This document shows positions 1 to 8,383 of a stretch of DNA of 50,041 bases, one piece after another. The stretch's first letter is position 1. Every line of letters starts with the position of its first letter. Below the pieces are notes generated by a model. That model made no database searches, was not told the origin of the DNA, and saw only the letters and a list, made by a program, of their open reading frames with translations. The stretch is from JBOFOR01 sp051659545 (GTDB lineage: Bacteria; Bacillota; Clostridia; Peptostreptococcales; Peptostreptococcaceae), in NCBI RefSeq assembly GCF_051659545.1, contig NZ_JBOFOR010000036.1:1-50041 (forward strand), read 5' to 3'. Both the position numbers and the translations under genes were made by a program.

Positions 1-132
1 TTCCATATTCCCCCTTCGGCTTCCTTCAGACTCACCGTTACCAGTGACGCCCTTGCTTACGGGTTATCTTCCTGTTGGTTAGGCGATAAGGTTTCTTTCA
101 ACCTATCGGCTCAGTAGACATGCTGAACGTAC
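1..132 (-). mobile_element. 5' end of a group II intron (partial, runs off window)
   Basis: Read on the minus strand from 132 downwards, the sequence opens with GTACGTTCAGCATG and continues with segments such as GGTTGAAAGAAACC, GTAAGCAAGGGCG and TCTGAAGGAAGCC. This order is typical of the 5' domain I of bacterial group II introns, which start GTGYG, carry a CAGCATG-like segment and later a CTGAAGGAAGC segment. The GC content is clearly higher than that of the surrounding DNA. The intron begins exactly where the T-run of the epimerase gene's terminator ends. Class IIC introns are known to insert after terminator hairpins. The intron-encoded reverse transcriptase would lie beyond the window edge. 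The class assignment is inference; the 5' boundary is recognised by motif only. Confidence 0.75.
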
Positions 133-160
133 AAAAAAGTAAACTTTTTCAAGTTTACTT
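133..160 (-). terminator. Rho-independent terminator of the aldose-epimerase gene
   Basis: A perfect 10-bp stem AAGTAAACTT (137-146) / AAGTTTACTT (151-160) with a 4-nt loop is followed on the minus strand by a run of T. It lies 10 bases past the stop codon of the gene at 170-1042. The group II intron starts immediately after the T-run. Confidence 0.85.
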
Positions 161-169
161 CTAATTTCA

Positions 170-1042
170 TTATATTAAGCTTATGCTATACTTACATTTA
201 AACTCTTCATTTATTTCTAATTTGTTAATACCTAACTTAGTACTATAATCCTTATTACTGTTTACTTCATCCGCAACTCCATACCATGGTTCTATGCATA
301 AGAAAGGTGCTACAGTATCATTTTCTTTGTAATAAGGTGACCAGATTCCTACGTAAGGGAAGTTGTCAAATGTAACTTTAATTTTTTCTTTACTTTTAGT
401 AGAATTTATAGTAATTTCATCTACACCACTATATACAAGAGCATCATTTTCAAATAAATTTGCTCTTAAGTCTAATTTTTCTATACCTTCTATTTCCTTG
501 TTGCTACCAACATAAGGACCTTCTAAGGTATATTGTTTTACATTGTCTCTATTTCTAAAAGTTAAGAAACAATCTTCTATATTATCTTCCTTGCTAAACG
601 GTACATTAAATGCAGGGTGAGCTCCTATAGAGAAGAAGATTTCTTTATCATCTAAATTTTTTACTACCCACGTTACATCAACCTTAGAATCTTCAAGTTT
701 ATATATTATATTTAATTTAAATTTATATGGATATTTTTTTAAAGTTTCTTCATTATACTGTAATGAAAACTCCATACTATCTTCAGTTTTATTTAATAGT
801 TCAAACTCCATATCTCTAGCAAATCCATGTTGACCCATTTGATATTTTTCACCTTGTATGTAAGTTTCATTATCATTAAGTCTTCCTACTATTGGAAATA
901 ATACAGGTGAATATCTCCCCCAATATTTACTGTCTCCATTCCATAAGTATTCTTTACTATTTTCTTTAGAATAAATTCTACACAGTTCCGCTCCAGAGTC
1001 ATTTACTTGTATTATTATATTCTTATTTTCTAAAATATTCAT
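170..1042 (-). CDS. aldose 1-epimerase family protein (LacX/GalM-like)
   Basis: The 290-residue protein belongs to the galactose mutarotase-like fold (aldose 1-epimerase family, LacX/YihR branch), which interconverts anomers of free sugars in the cytoplasm. Recognisable features are LFPIVGRLNDN near residue 49, the GQHGFARD segment near 70 with the catalytic-type histidine, SIGAHPAFNVP near 138 with a second histidine, and EPWYG near 254. The length is normal for the LacX-like group, which is shorter than classical GalM. No sugar-utilisation genes lie beside it, so the substrate is unknown. It starts at ATG and is a single-gene unit with its own terminator. Confidence 0.85.
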   Translation of the reverse strand: MNILENKNIIIQVNDSGAELCRIYSKENSKEYLWNGDSKYWGRYSPVLFPIVGRLNDNETYIQGEKYQMGQHGFARDMEFELLNKTEDSMEFSLQYNEETLKKYPYKFKLNIIYKLEDSKVDVTWVVKNLDDKEIFFSIGAHPAFNVPFSKEDNIEDCFLTFRNRDNVKQYTLEGPYVGSNKEIEGIEKLDLRANLFENDALVYSGVDEITINSTKSKEKIKVTFDNFPYVGIWSPYYKENDTVAPFLCIEPWYGVADEVNSNKDYSTKLGINKLEINEEFKCKYSISLI

Positions 1043-1202
1043 ATAACCACCAATGTCCTTTTTATTATTTAAAATTTTATTACCTTCTAATTATATTTTT
1101 ATTGTTATTTTTTTTCAATATATATTGTTATATAATAAAACTATTTTAGAACTTTTATTACATAATCTATAGAATTACTTAGTTATCTAGATTAAATACT
1201 TA

Positions 1203-3548
1203 CTAACTATTCTGCTTATCCCAAAACTCATTACATAAAGCTAATACATCTTCACTTCTTCTAATTCTGTAATTTGGATACCATTCATGAGGAAACAAGC
1301 TCGCATAACGCTTTTGAGAATATCTACTGTCTAATAACATAATTACCCCCTTATCCTCATCAGTTCTAATACATCTACCTGCTGCTTGAAGTACTTTTAT
1401 CATACCAGGATAAACATAGGCATAATCAAACCCTTTATTGTCTTCATTCATGTTATTTTTTATAATATCTCTATCTATACCTATTTGTGGCATACCTACC
1501 CCTACAATAATAACACCTATAAGTTTGTCATTAGTTAAATCTATTCCTTCCGAAAAATGACCTCCTAAAACACAAAAACCTACATGAGTATCTTCATTTT
1601 CTTCATCAAACATAGATAAAAATTCTTCTTTAGCTTCTTCACTCATGTTACTTTCTTGTATAGTTGCATTAATTTCAGGGTTATTATCCTTAAGTTTCTC
1701 ATATACAAGTTCCATATATTTGTAGGATGGGAAAAACACCATGTAATTTCCTTTTTTACCTTGTACACAATTTACTATGTACTTTACTATTTCTTCACTA
1801 GTTTCTTCTCTTTTGTTGTAAGTAGTTGCTATGTTGTCTCCTATTAATAGAAGCCTATTATATACCTCAAAAGGACTTTTTAAGTTTATTAAGTAATCAT
1901 CTTCCAATGCCCCATACATCATTTTAAAGTAATCCATAGGTATTAATGTTGCTGAAAATATTATTGAAGATTTAGCTTTTTGCATTTTAGCTTTAATTTC
2001 TTTAGATGGATTGGCACAATATAACTTTACACTTCCTCCTGAAAAATCATTTGTAAATACAGTAGTGTAATTTTCATCATATAGCTCACTAATTGATAAA
2101 AATTTATATACATCAAAATATAAATCCATTACTTCTTGGTTTTCTTCTTTGTTATTTGATAAGTATTCATCCATAAATTTTATAAACATACTTAAAATAC
2201 CACACAACTCTATTGGTGAATCTTCTTCTACTAAATTAATTTCATCTAAAGATTTTAATATTTTTATTTTATCTTTAAAATAATTTTCTATTTCTTTTAT
2301 GGTTTTGGTAAGCCTTTTATCTTTTTTACCTAAAACTTTTCTTATCTTAGTAAAGCTTTCTTCATTTATAGATGATGAATACATCTCTCGTGCTCTATCT
2401 ACTAGATTATGACTTTCATCTATTAAAAAAGTGTAATCAGTAGTTTTGACTTCAAAGAATCTTTTTAAGTAAACTCTTGGATCAAAAACATAGTTATAAT
2501 CACATATTATTACATCACTAAATAAGGTTAAGTCTAAAGAAAGTTCAAAAGGACAAAGTTTGTATTCTTCGCTAATTTTTTCTATACTTGTCCTACTGTA
2601 ATCATTGTATTTTGATGCAACTTCTTTTAATGCACTATTTATTCTATCGTAATAGCCTTTAGCATAAGGACAATACTCTGGATTGCAATTTGTCTCTTCC
2701 ATTTTACAAATCTTGTCTTTAGCTGTTATTGTTACAGACTTTATTTCTAAGCCTTGTTTTTTCATTAAAGCTACACTACTCTGAGCAACTTCTCTAGTTA
2801 TTGTTTTTGCTGTAAGATAAAATATTTTTGAAGTTTGTCCTTCTCCCATAGCTTTAATAGTTGGAAATAAGGTGGATATAGTCTTGCCTGTACCTGTAGG
2901 AGCTTGTGCAAAACATTTTTTTCCATCTACTATACTTTTATAAACTCTAACTGCAAATTCTCTTTGCCCTGGTCTATAATTTTCAAAAGGGAAGGTTAGC
3001 TCTTTTATACTTTTATTCCTTTTTTCTATCCATAGGCCTTCGATTTCTGCCCAATCCTTGTATTCTTTAATCAGCCAAAAGAAAAATTCTTCTAGTTCTT
3101 TAAATTCAAAATTTTTCCTCAGGATTCTAGTTGATTTATTATCTATATTATAATAGGTTATTTGTATATCAATATTTTCTAGACCATTTTGAACACAGTA
3201 TATATAACCATAGCACTTTGCTTGAGCCCAGTGCAGTGGATTATATTCTTCGTCTATTAGAAGAAGGTCTTTGGTAGTAGTTTTAATTTCATCTATTATT
3301 ATTTTTTCATTTTCTGTTAAAATTCCATCTACTCTTCCTTCTACTTGAAACTCTAAATTTTCATAGTTAAAATTATGTTTTAAACTTACTTCGGCACTGT
3401 AATTATCACCGTAAGATTTTTGAACTTTTTGGTGACCTCTTATGCCTTCAATTGCTTTGACACTTCCTACATATCTGTTATCTATGCTACCTTGTCTCAT
3501 TATAAATTCTACTAAATTTCTTATTGATAGTTTTATTACTTTATTCAT
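1203..3548 (-). CDS. DinG/XPD-type ATP-dependent DNA helicase with N-terminal RecB-like nuclease domain
   Basis: The 781-residue superfamily 2 helicase is of the Rad3/XPD/DinG group. The N-terminal ~130 residues look like a PD-(D/E)xK nuclease: D74 in GRVDG, E87-I-K89 in IDEIKTT, and a Q109-AKCYGY segment matching the QxxxY motif. The helicase has Walker A APTGTGKT at about 216-223, an Fe-S type cysteine set C281, C288, C293 and C332, a DESH box at 377-380, and motif VI QAAGRCIRTD near 721. Proteins of this layout act in DNA repair and are widespread in Clostridia. It probably unwinds damaged or structured DNA 5' to 3' and trims ends. It stands alone between the epimerase and the YARHG gene. 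Confidence 0.85.
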   Translation of the reverse strand: MNKVIKLSIRNLVEFIMRQGSIDNRYVGSVKAIEGIRGHQKVQKSYGDNYSAEVSLKHNFNYENLEFQVEGRVDGILTENEKIIIDEIKTTTKDLLLIDEEYNPLHWAQAKCYGYIYCVQNGLENIDIQITYYNIDNKSTRILRKNFEFKELEEFFFWLIKEYKDWAEIEGLWIEKRNKSIKELTFPFENYRPGQREFAVRVYKSIVDGKKCFAQAPTGTGKTISTLFPTIKAMGEGQTSKIFYLTAKTITREVAQSSVALMKKQGLEIKSVTITAKDKICKMEETNCNPEYCPYAKGYYDRINSALKEVASKYNDYSRTSIEKISEEYKLCPFELSLDLTLFSDVIICDYNYVFDPRVYLKRFFEVKTTDYTFLIDESHNLVDRAREMYSSSINEESFTKIRKVLGKKDKRLTKTIKEIENYFKDKIKILKSLDEINLVEEDSPIELCGILSMFIKFMDEYLSNNKEENQEVMDLYFDVYKFLSISELYDENYTTVFTNDFSGGSVKLYCANPSKEIKAKMQKAKSSIIFSATLIPMDYFKMMYGALEDDYLINLKSPFEVYNRLLLIGDNIATTYNKREETSEEIVKYIVNCVQGKKGNYMVFFPSYKYMELVYEKLKDNNPEINATIQESNMSEEAKEEFLSMFDEENEDTHVGFCVLGGHFSEGIDLTNDKLIGVIIVGVGMPQIGIDRDIIKNNMNEDNKGFDYAYVYPGMIKVLQAAGRCIRTDEDKGVIMLLDSRYSQKRYASLFPHEWYPNYRIRRSEDVLALCNEFWDKQNS

Positions 3549-3651
3549 TTTAATTTCCTCATATGTTTAGCTATTTTATATTTTTAATAGCAATTTAAAT
3601 ACTACACTTATATTAGCATTATTTTGTATTTTTTAAAACAAAGACAAAATA

Positions 3652-3693
3652 AAAGAGCTTAGAAATTTCTTATTAAAAATTTCTAAGCTTTCT
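3652..3693 (-). terminator. Rho-independent terminator of the YARHG gene
   Basis: The stem AGCTTAGAAATTT (3656-3668) / AAATTTCTAAGCT (3677-3689) is a perfect 13-bp inverted repeat. On the minus strand it is followed by a T-rich tract (CTCTTTTATTTTG). It lies about 60 bases after the stop of the gene at 3750-4628. Confidence 0.75.
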
Positions 3694-3749
3694 TATTAAT
3701 GTATATATATTAATTGTATATTTTCTAATTATACCTATTCTTACTATAT

Positions 3750-4628
3750 TTATTCTAAGCTTTTTATCAATTCAACATTATATTTTTCTACATCATTTAA
3801 GTAGCTAAAATCTCCTTTAACGTATTGATTTGGAAAATACCAAAGCATACTACCGAAATACTGTCTATATTTTTCAGTTTTGAAAATATACCCATGTCTT
3901 GCATAAATTTCATTTCTGATGTAACCTAAAGTTTCTCTATCATAACTACTCAATACTTCTACAGTTAAATATCTAATATCACTATCAGGAATGATATAAT
4001 AATCATACAGGTCACCATTATATACTGGTTGCTGATTATTGTATACAGATATATTCTGAGTTACATCAGGCTTATCTTTTTCATTCTGAACTGCCATTAA
4101 ATCACTATAATATTCAAAAGTCTTAGTATTATAATTATAATTTTCAGCTTTAGCTAAATATTTCCATGTTGTTTCATAATTTTTATTATTGAAGTTTTCT
4201 TTTGCCTTATTTACATATGCTTTTATATATAAGTTGTTTAAGTCACTATCTTTTACTATTCCTTTTAAATTAGATAATGTACTCTCAAAATTTTCATCCA
4301 ATTTTATTTTATCATTTATCTTATCTATTATATCACTAGAATACTTTACTTTTAATGCCTCTATATAATACTCTATAGATACATTTATTGAGTTTTCTTT
4401 ATCGCCTTTCATAGTATAATAGTTATACATTATATCATCTTTAAATAATATTACCCCTCCAAAAACAAGTACGATAATTATTGCCAAGGCAATTATTATT
4501 TTGTTTATTTTTTTCTCTGGAGTAACTTTAGTTTCTTTAATATTATTTTCTTCAATTTTACTTCCACAGTTAGGGCAAAATATACTTTTATCGTCTAGTT
4601 GGGCACCACATTTATTACAATTTTTCAA
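3750..4628 (-). CDS. zinc-ribbon, single-pass membrane protein with C-terminal YARHG domain
   Basis: The 292-residue protein has three clear parts. An N-terminal zinc ribbon uses C4, C7, C18 and C21 (CNKCG...CPNCG). One hydrophobic membrane segment lies at about 44-62. The long outer part ends in a YARHG domain, with RNEIYARHG near 237-246 followed by the usual aromatic segment around LWYFPN. The zinc ribbon should face the cytoplasm and the YARHG domain the outside. YARHG domains are common in extracytoplasmic proteins of Clostridia and their role is unknown; binding to cell wall or peptides has been suggested. No operon partner is evident. Confidence 0.8.
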   Translation of the reverse strand: MKNCNKCGAQLDDKSIFCPNCGSKIEENNIKETKVTPEKKINKIIIALAIIIVLVFGGVILFKDDIMYNYYTMKGDKENSINVSIEYYIEALKVKYSSDIIDKINDKIKLDENFESTLSNLKGIVKDSDLNNLYIKAYVNKAKENFNNKNYETTWKYLAKAENYNYNTKTFEYYSDLMAVQNEKDKPDVTQNISVYNNQQPVYNGDLYDYYIIPDSDIRYLTVEVLSSYDRETLGYIRNEIYARHGYIFKTEKYRQYFGSMLWYFPNQYVKGDFSYLNDVEKYNVELIKSLE

Positions 4629-4702
4629 ATTGACACCCCCAATATATAGTTTTTATATTATATTACATAAATCTCTTATATATAACTAACTATATTGTCC
4701 TA

Positions 4703-4803
4703 TTTTAATTATTGCCCAAGTAATATTTTCCCTACTTCAATTATTGTCTGAGTAATATCTTTTAAAGTTATAATCATTAATTTTAAAGTTTATAATCATA
4801 AAT
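4703..4803. repeat. two short degenerate tandem repeats after an unknown gene
   Basis: An AATTATTGCCCAAGTAATAT copy (from about 4706) is followed by AATTATTGTCTGAGTAATAT (from about 4739). Directly after these come two copies of TTTTAAAGTT(T)ATAATCAT (about 4760 and 4781), the second of which contains the stop end of the gene at 4783-5901. The arrangement suggests two small tandem duplications around the gene's 3' end. No terminator-type hairpin is visible here. Confidence 0.5.
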
Positions 4804-5901
4804 TTCATTATAATATTTTATAAAACCTTGGTTAGCATTTCTTTTGAACATATTTTTTATTTCTTCATCATTGTAATTTAAAATACTAACTATTAATTCA
4901 TAAAAGTTTATATTTCCATTTGCAGTTTCAAACAATAGTTGTTTAATAACTGCATCTCTTTGAATAATTTCTAGAGTATAAAAAAGATTTTTTTGATTTA
5001 TGCTGGCCATGTATTCCCTTGAATTCGACTTAAGGCACCCATATTTTTCTTTAGCTTCTACACTTTTATCTTTTCTTTCTTTATAAAATTCCAAATAGTA
5101 ATAATAAACACCCTTTAATAGTTCTAATTTATAGTGTTTCACATAAATTTTTGTAAAATTAAGGCTGTTTGTTTCTTCTAAAATTTTATTTTTTAATCTA
5201 TAAGGCTCTAGAGGTGAAATTATAAAACTATTATTATTAATTATTTTTAAATTTTCTTCATTTATTAATTTGTAACTTTTCATTATTTCCGTATAACTTG
5301 AATTTGTTAAAGCAAGAGTAGTCTGCATATTTTTTATATTATTTAATATATTTTTTTCTAGTCTATATTTATCCCATATGAGAATATCTATATCTTCATT
5401 ATAATTATTTTCATTATTTGACCATAATGATATTGTACTAATATTACTGTTACCAGTAATCATCATTTTTATATTGAAATCATCTAGCTTTATAGCAACT
5501 TTGTTATAGTAGTTTTTTTGTTTTGTTGTATATAGTTCAATTTTTATCTCATCATTTTCTAGCATTTTTTCTAATTCAAAGGCAAAGCAAACCATATCTT
5601 TTTTATACTTATCGTCTTGCATACTTCCAATTAACTTAATAGTTGGATTTTCACAACCATTAAAACCTTCTAATATACAATTCTTAAAGTTTTCTCTTGT
5701 GTAAATTTTTGACTTCCTTATATATACATCTTCTTTCGTTTCATCTTCACAATTTCTTTTATAACCTTTATCAAAAACTGTTTTTCTCATAGATGGATAT
5801 ACTAATATTAGTGTATTTCCTTTTGCTCTAAATAACTGATATAAACTTTGGGTGAAGAGAGAATTATCCTTATTATTTCTACTTAATATGCTCACTTGCA
5901 C
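4783..5901 (-). CDS. uncharacterised 372-aa protein
   Basis: I do not recognise this protein. It starts at GTG with a strong GGAGG 8 bases upstream. There is no signal peptide or membrane segment, and it is rich in Asn, Lys, Tyr and Ile. A stretch around residues 127-160 (YYNKVAIKL...MMITGNSN) faintly resembles a degenerate phospholipase-D-type motif as seen in PLD-fold nucleases, with the catalytic His missing and the spacing off; this is a weak guess only. It follows the 207-aa gene at 5934 by about 30 bases and is probably co-transcribed with it. Confidence 0.6.
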   Translation of the reverse strand: MQVSILSRNNKDNSLFTQSLYQLFRAKGNTLILVYPSMRKTVFDKGYKRNCEDETKEDVYIRKSKIYTRENFKNCILEGFNGCENPTIKLIGSMQDDKYKKDMVCFAFELEKMLENDEIKIELYTTKQKNYYNKVAIKLDDFNIKMMITGNSNISTISLWSNNENNYNEDIDILIWDKYRLEKNILNNIKNMQTTLALTNSSYTEIMKSYKLINEENLKIINNNSFIISPLEPYRLKNKILEETNSLNFTKIYVKHYKLELLKGVYYYYLEFYKERKDKSVEAKEKYGCLKSNSREYMASINQKNLFYTLEIIQRDAVIKQLLFETANGNINFYELIVSILNYNDEEIKNMFKRNANQGFIKYYNEIYDYKL

Positions 5902-5933
5902 TTAAATCTCCTCCAACTTAAACTATATTCTAT

Positions 5934-6548
5934 CTAATCAATGTTTTTCTTTATTAATTTAATCTTATAATTACTTTCTTTAATATCTTTGTTTAATGGC
6001 AGATATGTATTGTTAAAGTATTTTTTTATTTTAAGGTAATTTATTTCATTGCCACTAGAATTAATAAAGTGCTTTATCAATTCTATTTTATCTTTATCTA
6101 ATTCATTTTTTTTATTTTCTTCTCTAGTTCTATTTATGTAATTTAAATATTTAGCCAAGATTTCTTCAGCTTTTAGTTTTTCCCATTCATATTTACATTC
6201 CTCTATGTTTTTTATTAACCTTCTTATTAGTTGTACAGAAGATTTTATTTCAATGCTATGGTAATCTTGTTTTTTAATTAGTTCTTGAAGGTTGTCCTTT
6301 TTAATTTTATATAATTCTTTTCCTCTAATTTTTCTATTCAAGTATGTATGAAAATAATCACTTTCATAGCAAATTTCTAAAACTTGCTTTTCTTCTGTAT
6401 CCTGTATATCCACTATATAGGATTTTATAACTTTTTCTACTTCTTTTTTCTTTCTAGTTAATATTTTAATTTCTTCATCAATTTCATTAGAGTACTCTAT
6501 AAGTTTATCTATTATAAATTTTAATTCTTTATCTTCTTTTATATCCAT
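5934..6548 (-). CDS. uncharacterised coiled-coil protein
   Basis: The product is about 204 residues, highly charged and Lys/Glu/Ile rich, with predicted coiled-coil character at about 10-60 and 95-140. I do not recognise a family. A longer reading from GTG at 6557 is possible, but the Shine-Dalgarno GAGGTGG sits just 5' of the ATG at 6548 with good spacing, so I chose the ATG. It precedes the 372-aa gene on the same strand and probably forms a two-gene unit with it. The ribosome binding site is part of a hairpin (separate entry). Confidence 0.6.
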   Translation of the reverse strand: MDIKEDKELKFIIDKLIEYSNEIDEEIKILTRKKKEVEKVIKSYIVDIQDTEEKQVLEICYESDYFHTYLNRKIRGKELYKIKKDNLQELIKKQDYHSIEIKSSVQLIRRLIKNIEECKYEWEKLKAEEILAKYLNYINRTREENKKNELDKDKIELIKHFINSSGNEINYLKIKKYFNNTYLPLNKDIKESNYKIKLIKKNID

Positions 6549-6550
6549 AC

Positions 6551-6581
6551 AAACCACCTCATATAAAAACTTATGTGGTTT
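6551..6581 (-). promoter_or_regulatory. hairpin that covers the Shine-Dalgarno site of the 5934-6548 gene
   Basis: On the minus strand AAACCAC (6581-6575) can pair with GTGGTTT (6557-6551). The second arm overlaps the GAGGTGG ribosome binding site. When the 7-bp stem forms, the site is masked. This could be a translational control element or chance; it is too short to be sure. Confidence 0.4.
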
Positions 6582-6781
6582 TCATAAATATAATTACAAA
6601 ATTTAGCCTTAAATAAGAAATACTTATTTGCCCTCCAACTCTACCACCTAATTGTCCATTTTCATGCGCTATATGATTTCCACCATCTACATTATTACTA
6701 GAGATTTCTATTTCATTTAATCTATTGAATTTTTTTTGTTTTTTTATTATACTTAACTTTAGTCAAAGGATGTGATTTAAT

Positions 6782-7021
6782 TTGTTTAAACTAAAAAACT
6801 TAGCAACTCTATCGTATGTATTTATTTTTATAGGAATTTTGCTTTTTGTAGGATATATGGCTACTGGAAATGTACTTTTAGGTGTAATAGCTTTAATAGT
6901 TTCATATGCTGCTGTTTTTATTTACTACTATATTCATTATAAATTTACAAGCGAGATAAAATGGCTTAGTGTGATAATTTATATATTATTAGGTTTAATA
7001 ATATTGTTCTCTATAATTTAA
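6782..7021 (+). CDS. small membrane protein, 79 aa
   Basis: The short protein is almost entirely hydrophobic, with three likely membrane segments at about 10-26, 30-50 and 60-79 separated by short charged loops. It starts at TTG with AAAGGA about 11 bases upstream, which is somewhat far. No family is recognised. It is a lone plus-strand gene ended by a bidirectional terminator shared with the NRAMP-like gene. Confidence 0.55.
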   Translation: MFKLKNLATLSYVFIFIGILLFVGYMATGNVLLGVIALIVSYAAVFIYYYIHYKFTSEIKWLSVIIYILLGLIILFSII

Positions 7022-7033
7022 ATATTTTTAATA

Positions 7034-7068
7034 AAAATAAGGCCTCTTATATAGAGACCTTATTTTTT
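7034..7068. terminator. bidirectional Rho-independent terminator
   Basis: The stem AATAAGG-C-CTCT (7036-7047) / AGAG-A-CCTTATT (7053-7064) has one mismatch, with T-runs on both sides. It serves the small membrane protein gene from the left and the NRAMP-like gene, hence the whole pxp operon, from the right. Confidence 0.85.
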
Positions 7069-8341
7069 ATAAGAACAGACTTTTTATTGTAGATACAAAT
7101 GATAATAGTGAACGGTAGCTTATTGCTAGAGTTACTCCTACTATACATAATCCTAAAATATTGTTCCACAGTTTATTTTTGTATTCTCCTAAATCCTTGT
7201 GATTTAAAACATATATTAAGAATATAGCTATTATTGGTAGTATTATAGCATTAGCTGCTTGAGCTATTAATATTAATTCTGTTGGACTTGAAGACATTCC
7301 TAAAGCACTTAACGCTATACCTACACCTAACACTATCATCCATACAGCTTTAAATTTACCACTCTTCATATCTTTCTTATATCCTAGTGCTCCAGTTGTT
7401 GCAAATGCCGCTGATAAAGGAGCTGTAATTGCTGAAGTAAATCCTGCTGCAAATAATCCTATTCCAAAGAACCATTTTGCCCATGAACCAAGTAGTGGCT
7501 CTAGTTGCTGTGCCATTACTGCACCACTATCTACTCCAATTCCTGTTCCATAGAAAGATGCAGATGCAGATATTATAACTGCCATAGATATTAATCCACC
7601 TAATCCTATAGATACTATAGTATCTATTCTAGCATTTTTTATATCTGATTTGTTTTTCCAACGTTCTGATACTGATGATGCATGTAAAAATAAGTTATAA
7701 GGAACTACTGTAGTACCTATAAGTCCAACAATTGTTAACCAATCATTTGCACCTGCACTTGGTATAAACATACCCTTTATTATCGCTCCTAAGTCTGGTT
7801 TTGAGACTATTGCAGTAGTAAAGAAGGTTACACTCATTACTAGAACTAAACCGATTAGTATTTTTTCTATTTTCTTATAATTTCCTGACCATAATAAAGT
7901 AAATGCTAATATTCCCAGTACTGGACCCCAAATTTGATTTGGCACAGATGGTACTAATGTAGACAGTCCCATTGAGCCTCCAACCAAGTTTCCTGTTTCG
8001 TAAGCTATGTTACCTACAAAAATAGCTACTATAACAATAAATACAGCAATTCCTTTTAGTGTTTTATTCGCTATTTTTTCTCTAATATTTTCTCCAAGTC
8101 CCTTTTGAGTTACTATTCCTAATCTAGCAGACATTTCTTGAAATATCATTGTAGCTATTGTAGAAAATAACATTGCCCATAATAAAGTATACCCACTACT
8201 TGCTCCCGATTTAGTACACGTTGTTATTGTTCCTGGCCCGATAAATCCAGCTGCGATTAATGCTCCTGGTCCGATATTTCTTAGTCTTTCTTTAAACTTA
8301 CTTTCTTTTACATTTGAAAATTTAGTTTTTGAATTTTCCAT
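7067..8341 (-). CDS. NRAMP-related transporter (YcsG-like), last gene of the pxp operon
   Basis: The 424-residue, roughly 11-segment inner-membrane transporter is of the NRAMP/APC fold. In metal transporters TM1 carries DPGN and TM6 carries MPH. Here the TM1 motif reads G35-P-G-T38 and the TM6 motif V213-P-Y215, so the Asp, Asn, Met and His positions are all changed. B. subtilis has a related gene, ycsG, next to the same ycsF-kipI-kipA set. Its position as last gene of the 5-oxoprolinase operon suggests that it moves a substrate or product of that pathway rather than Mn2+ or Fe2+; this is inference. It starts at ATG with a GGGGGAA site. Confidence 0.8.
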   Translation of the reverse strand: MENSKTKFSNVKESKFKERLRNIGPGALIAAGFIGPGTITTCTKSGASSGYTLLWAMLFSTIATMIFQEMSARLGIVTQKGLGENIREKIANKTLKGIAVFIVIVAIFVGNIAYETGNLVGGSMGLSTLVPSVPNQIWGPVLGILAFTLLWSGNYKKIEKILIGLVLVMSVTFFTTAIVSKPDLGAIIKGMFIPSAGANDWLTIVGLIGTTVVPYNLFLHASSVSERWKNKSDIKNARIDTIVSIGLGGLISMAVIISASASFYGTGIGVDSGAVMAQQLEPLLGSWAKWFFGIGLFAAGFTSAITAPLSAAFATTGALGYKKDMKSGKFKAVWMIVLGVGIALSALGMSSSPTELILIAQAANAIILPIIAIFLIYVLNHKDLGEYKNKLWNNILGLCIVGVTLAISYRSLLSFVSTIKSLFL

Positions 8342-8383
8342 ATAACTTCCCCCTTTTTTAATACCTTACTAAAATACGCAAAA

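Noticed and set aside
6571..6765. Minus-strand frame with ENGQLGGRVGGQI, slightly like a small acid-soluble spore protein
   Set aside because: It has no start codon and no ribosome site, and the similarity is limited to a short Gly-rich stretch; it could be a remnant but I cannot support it as a gene.
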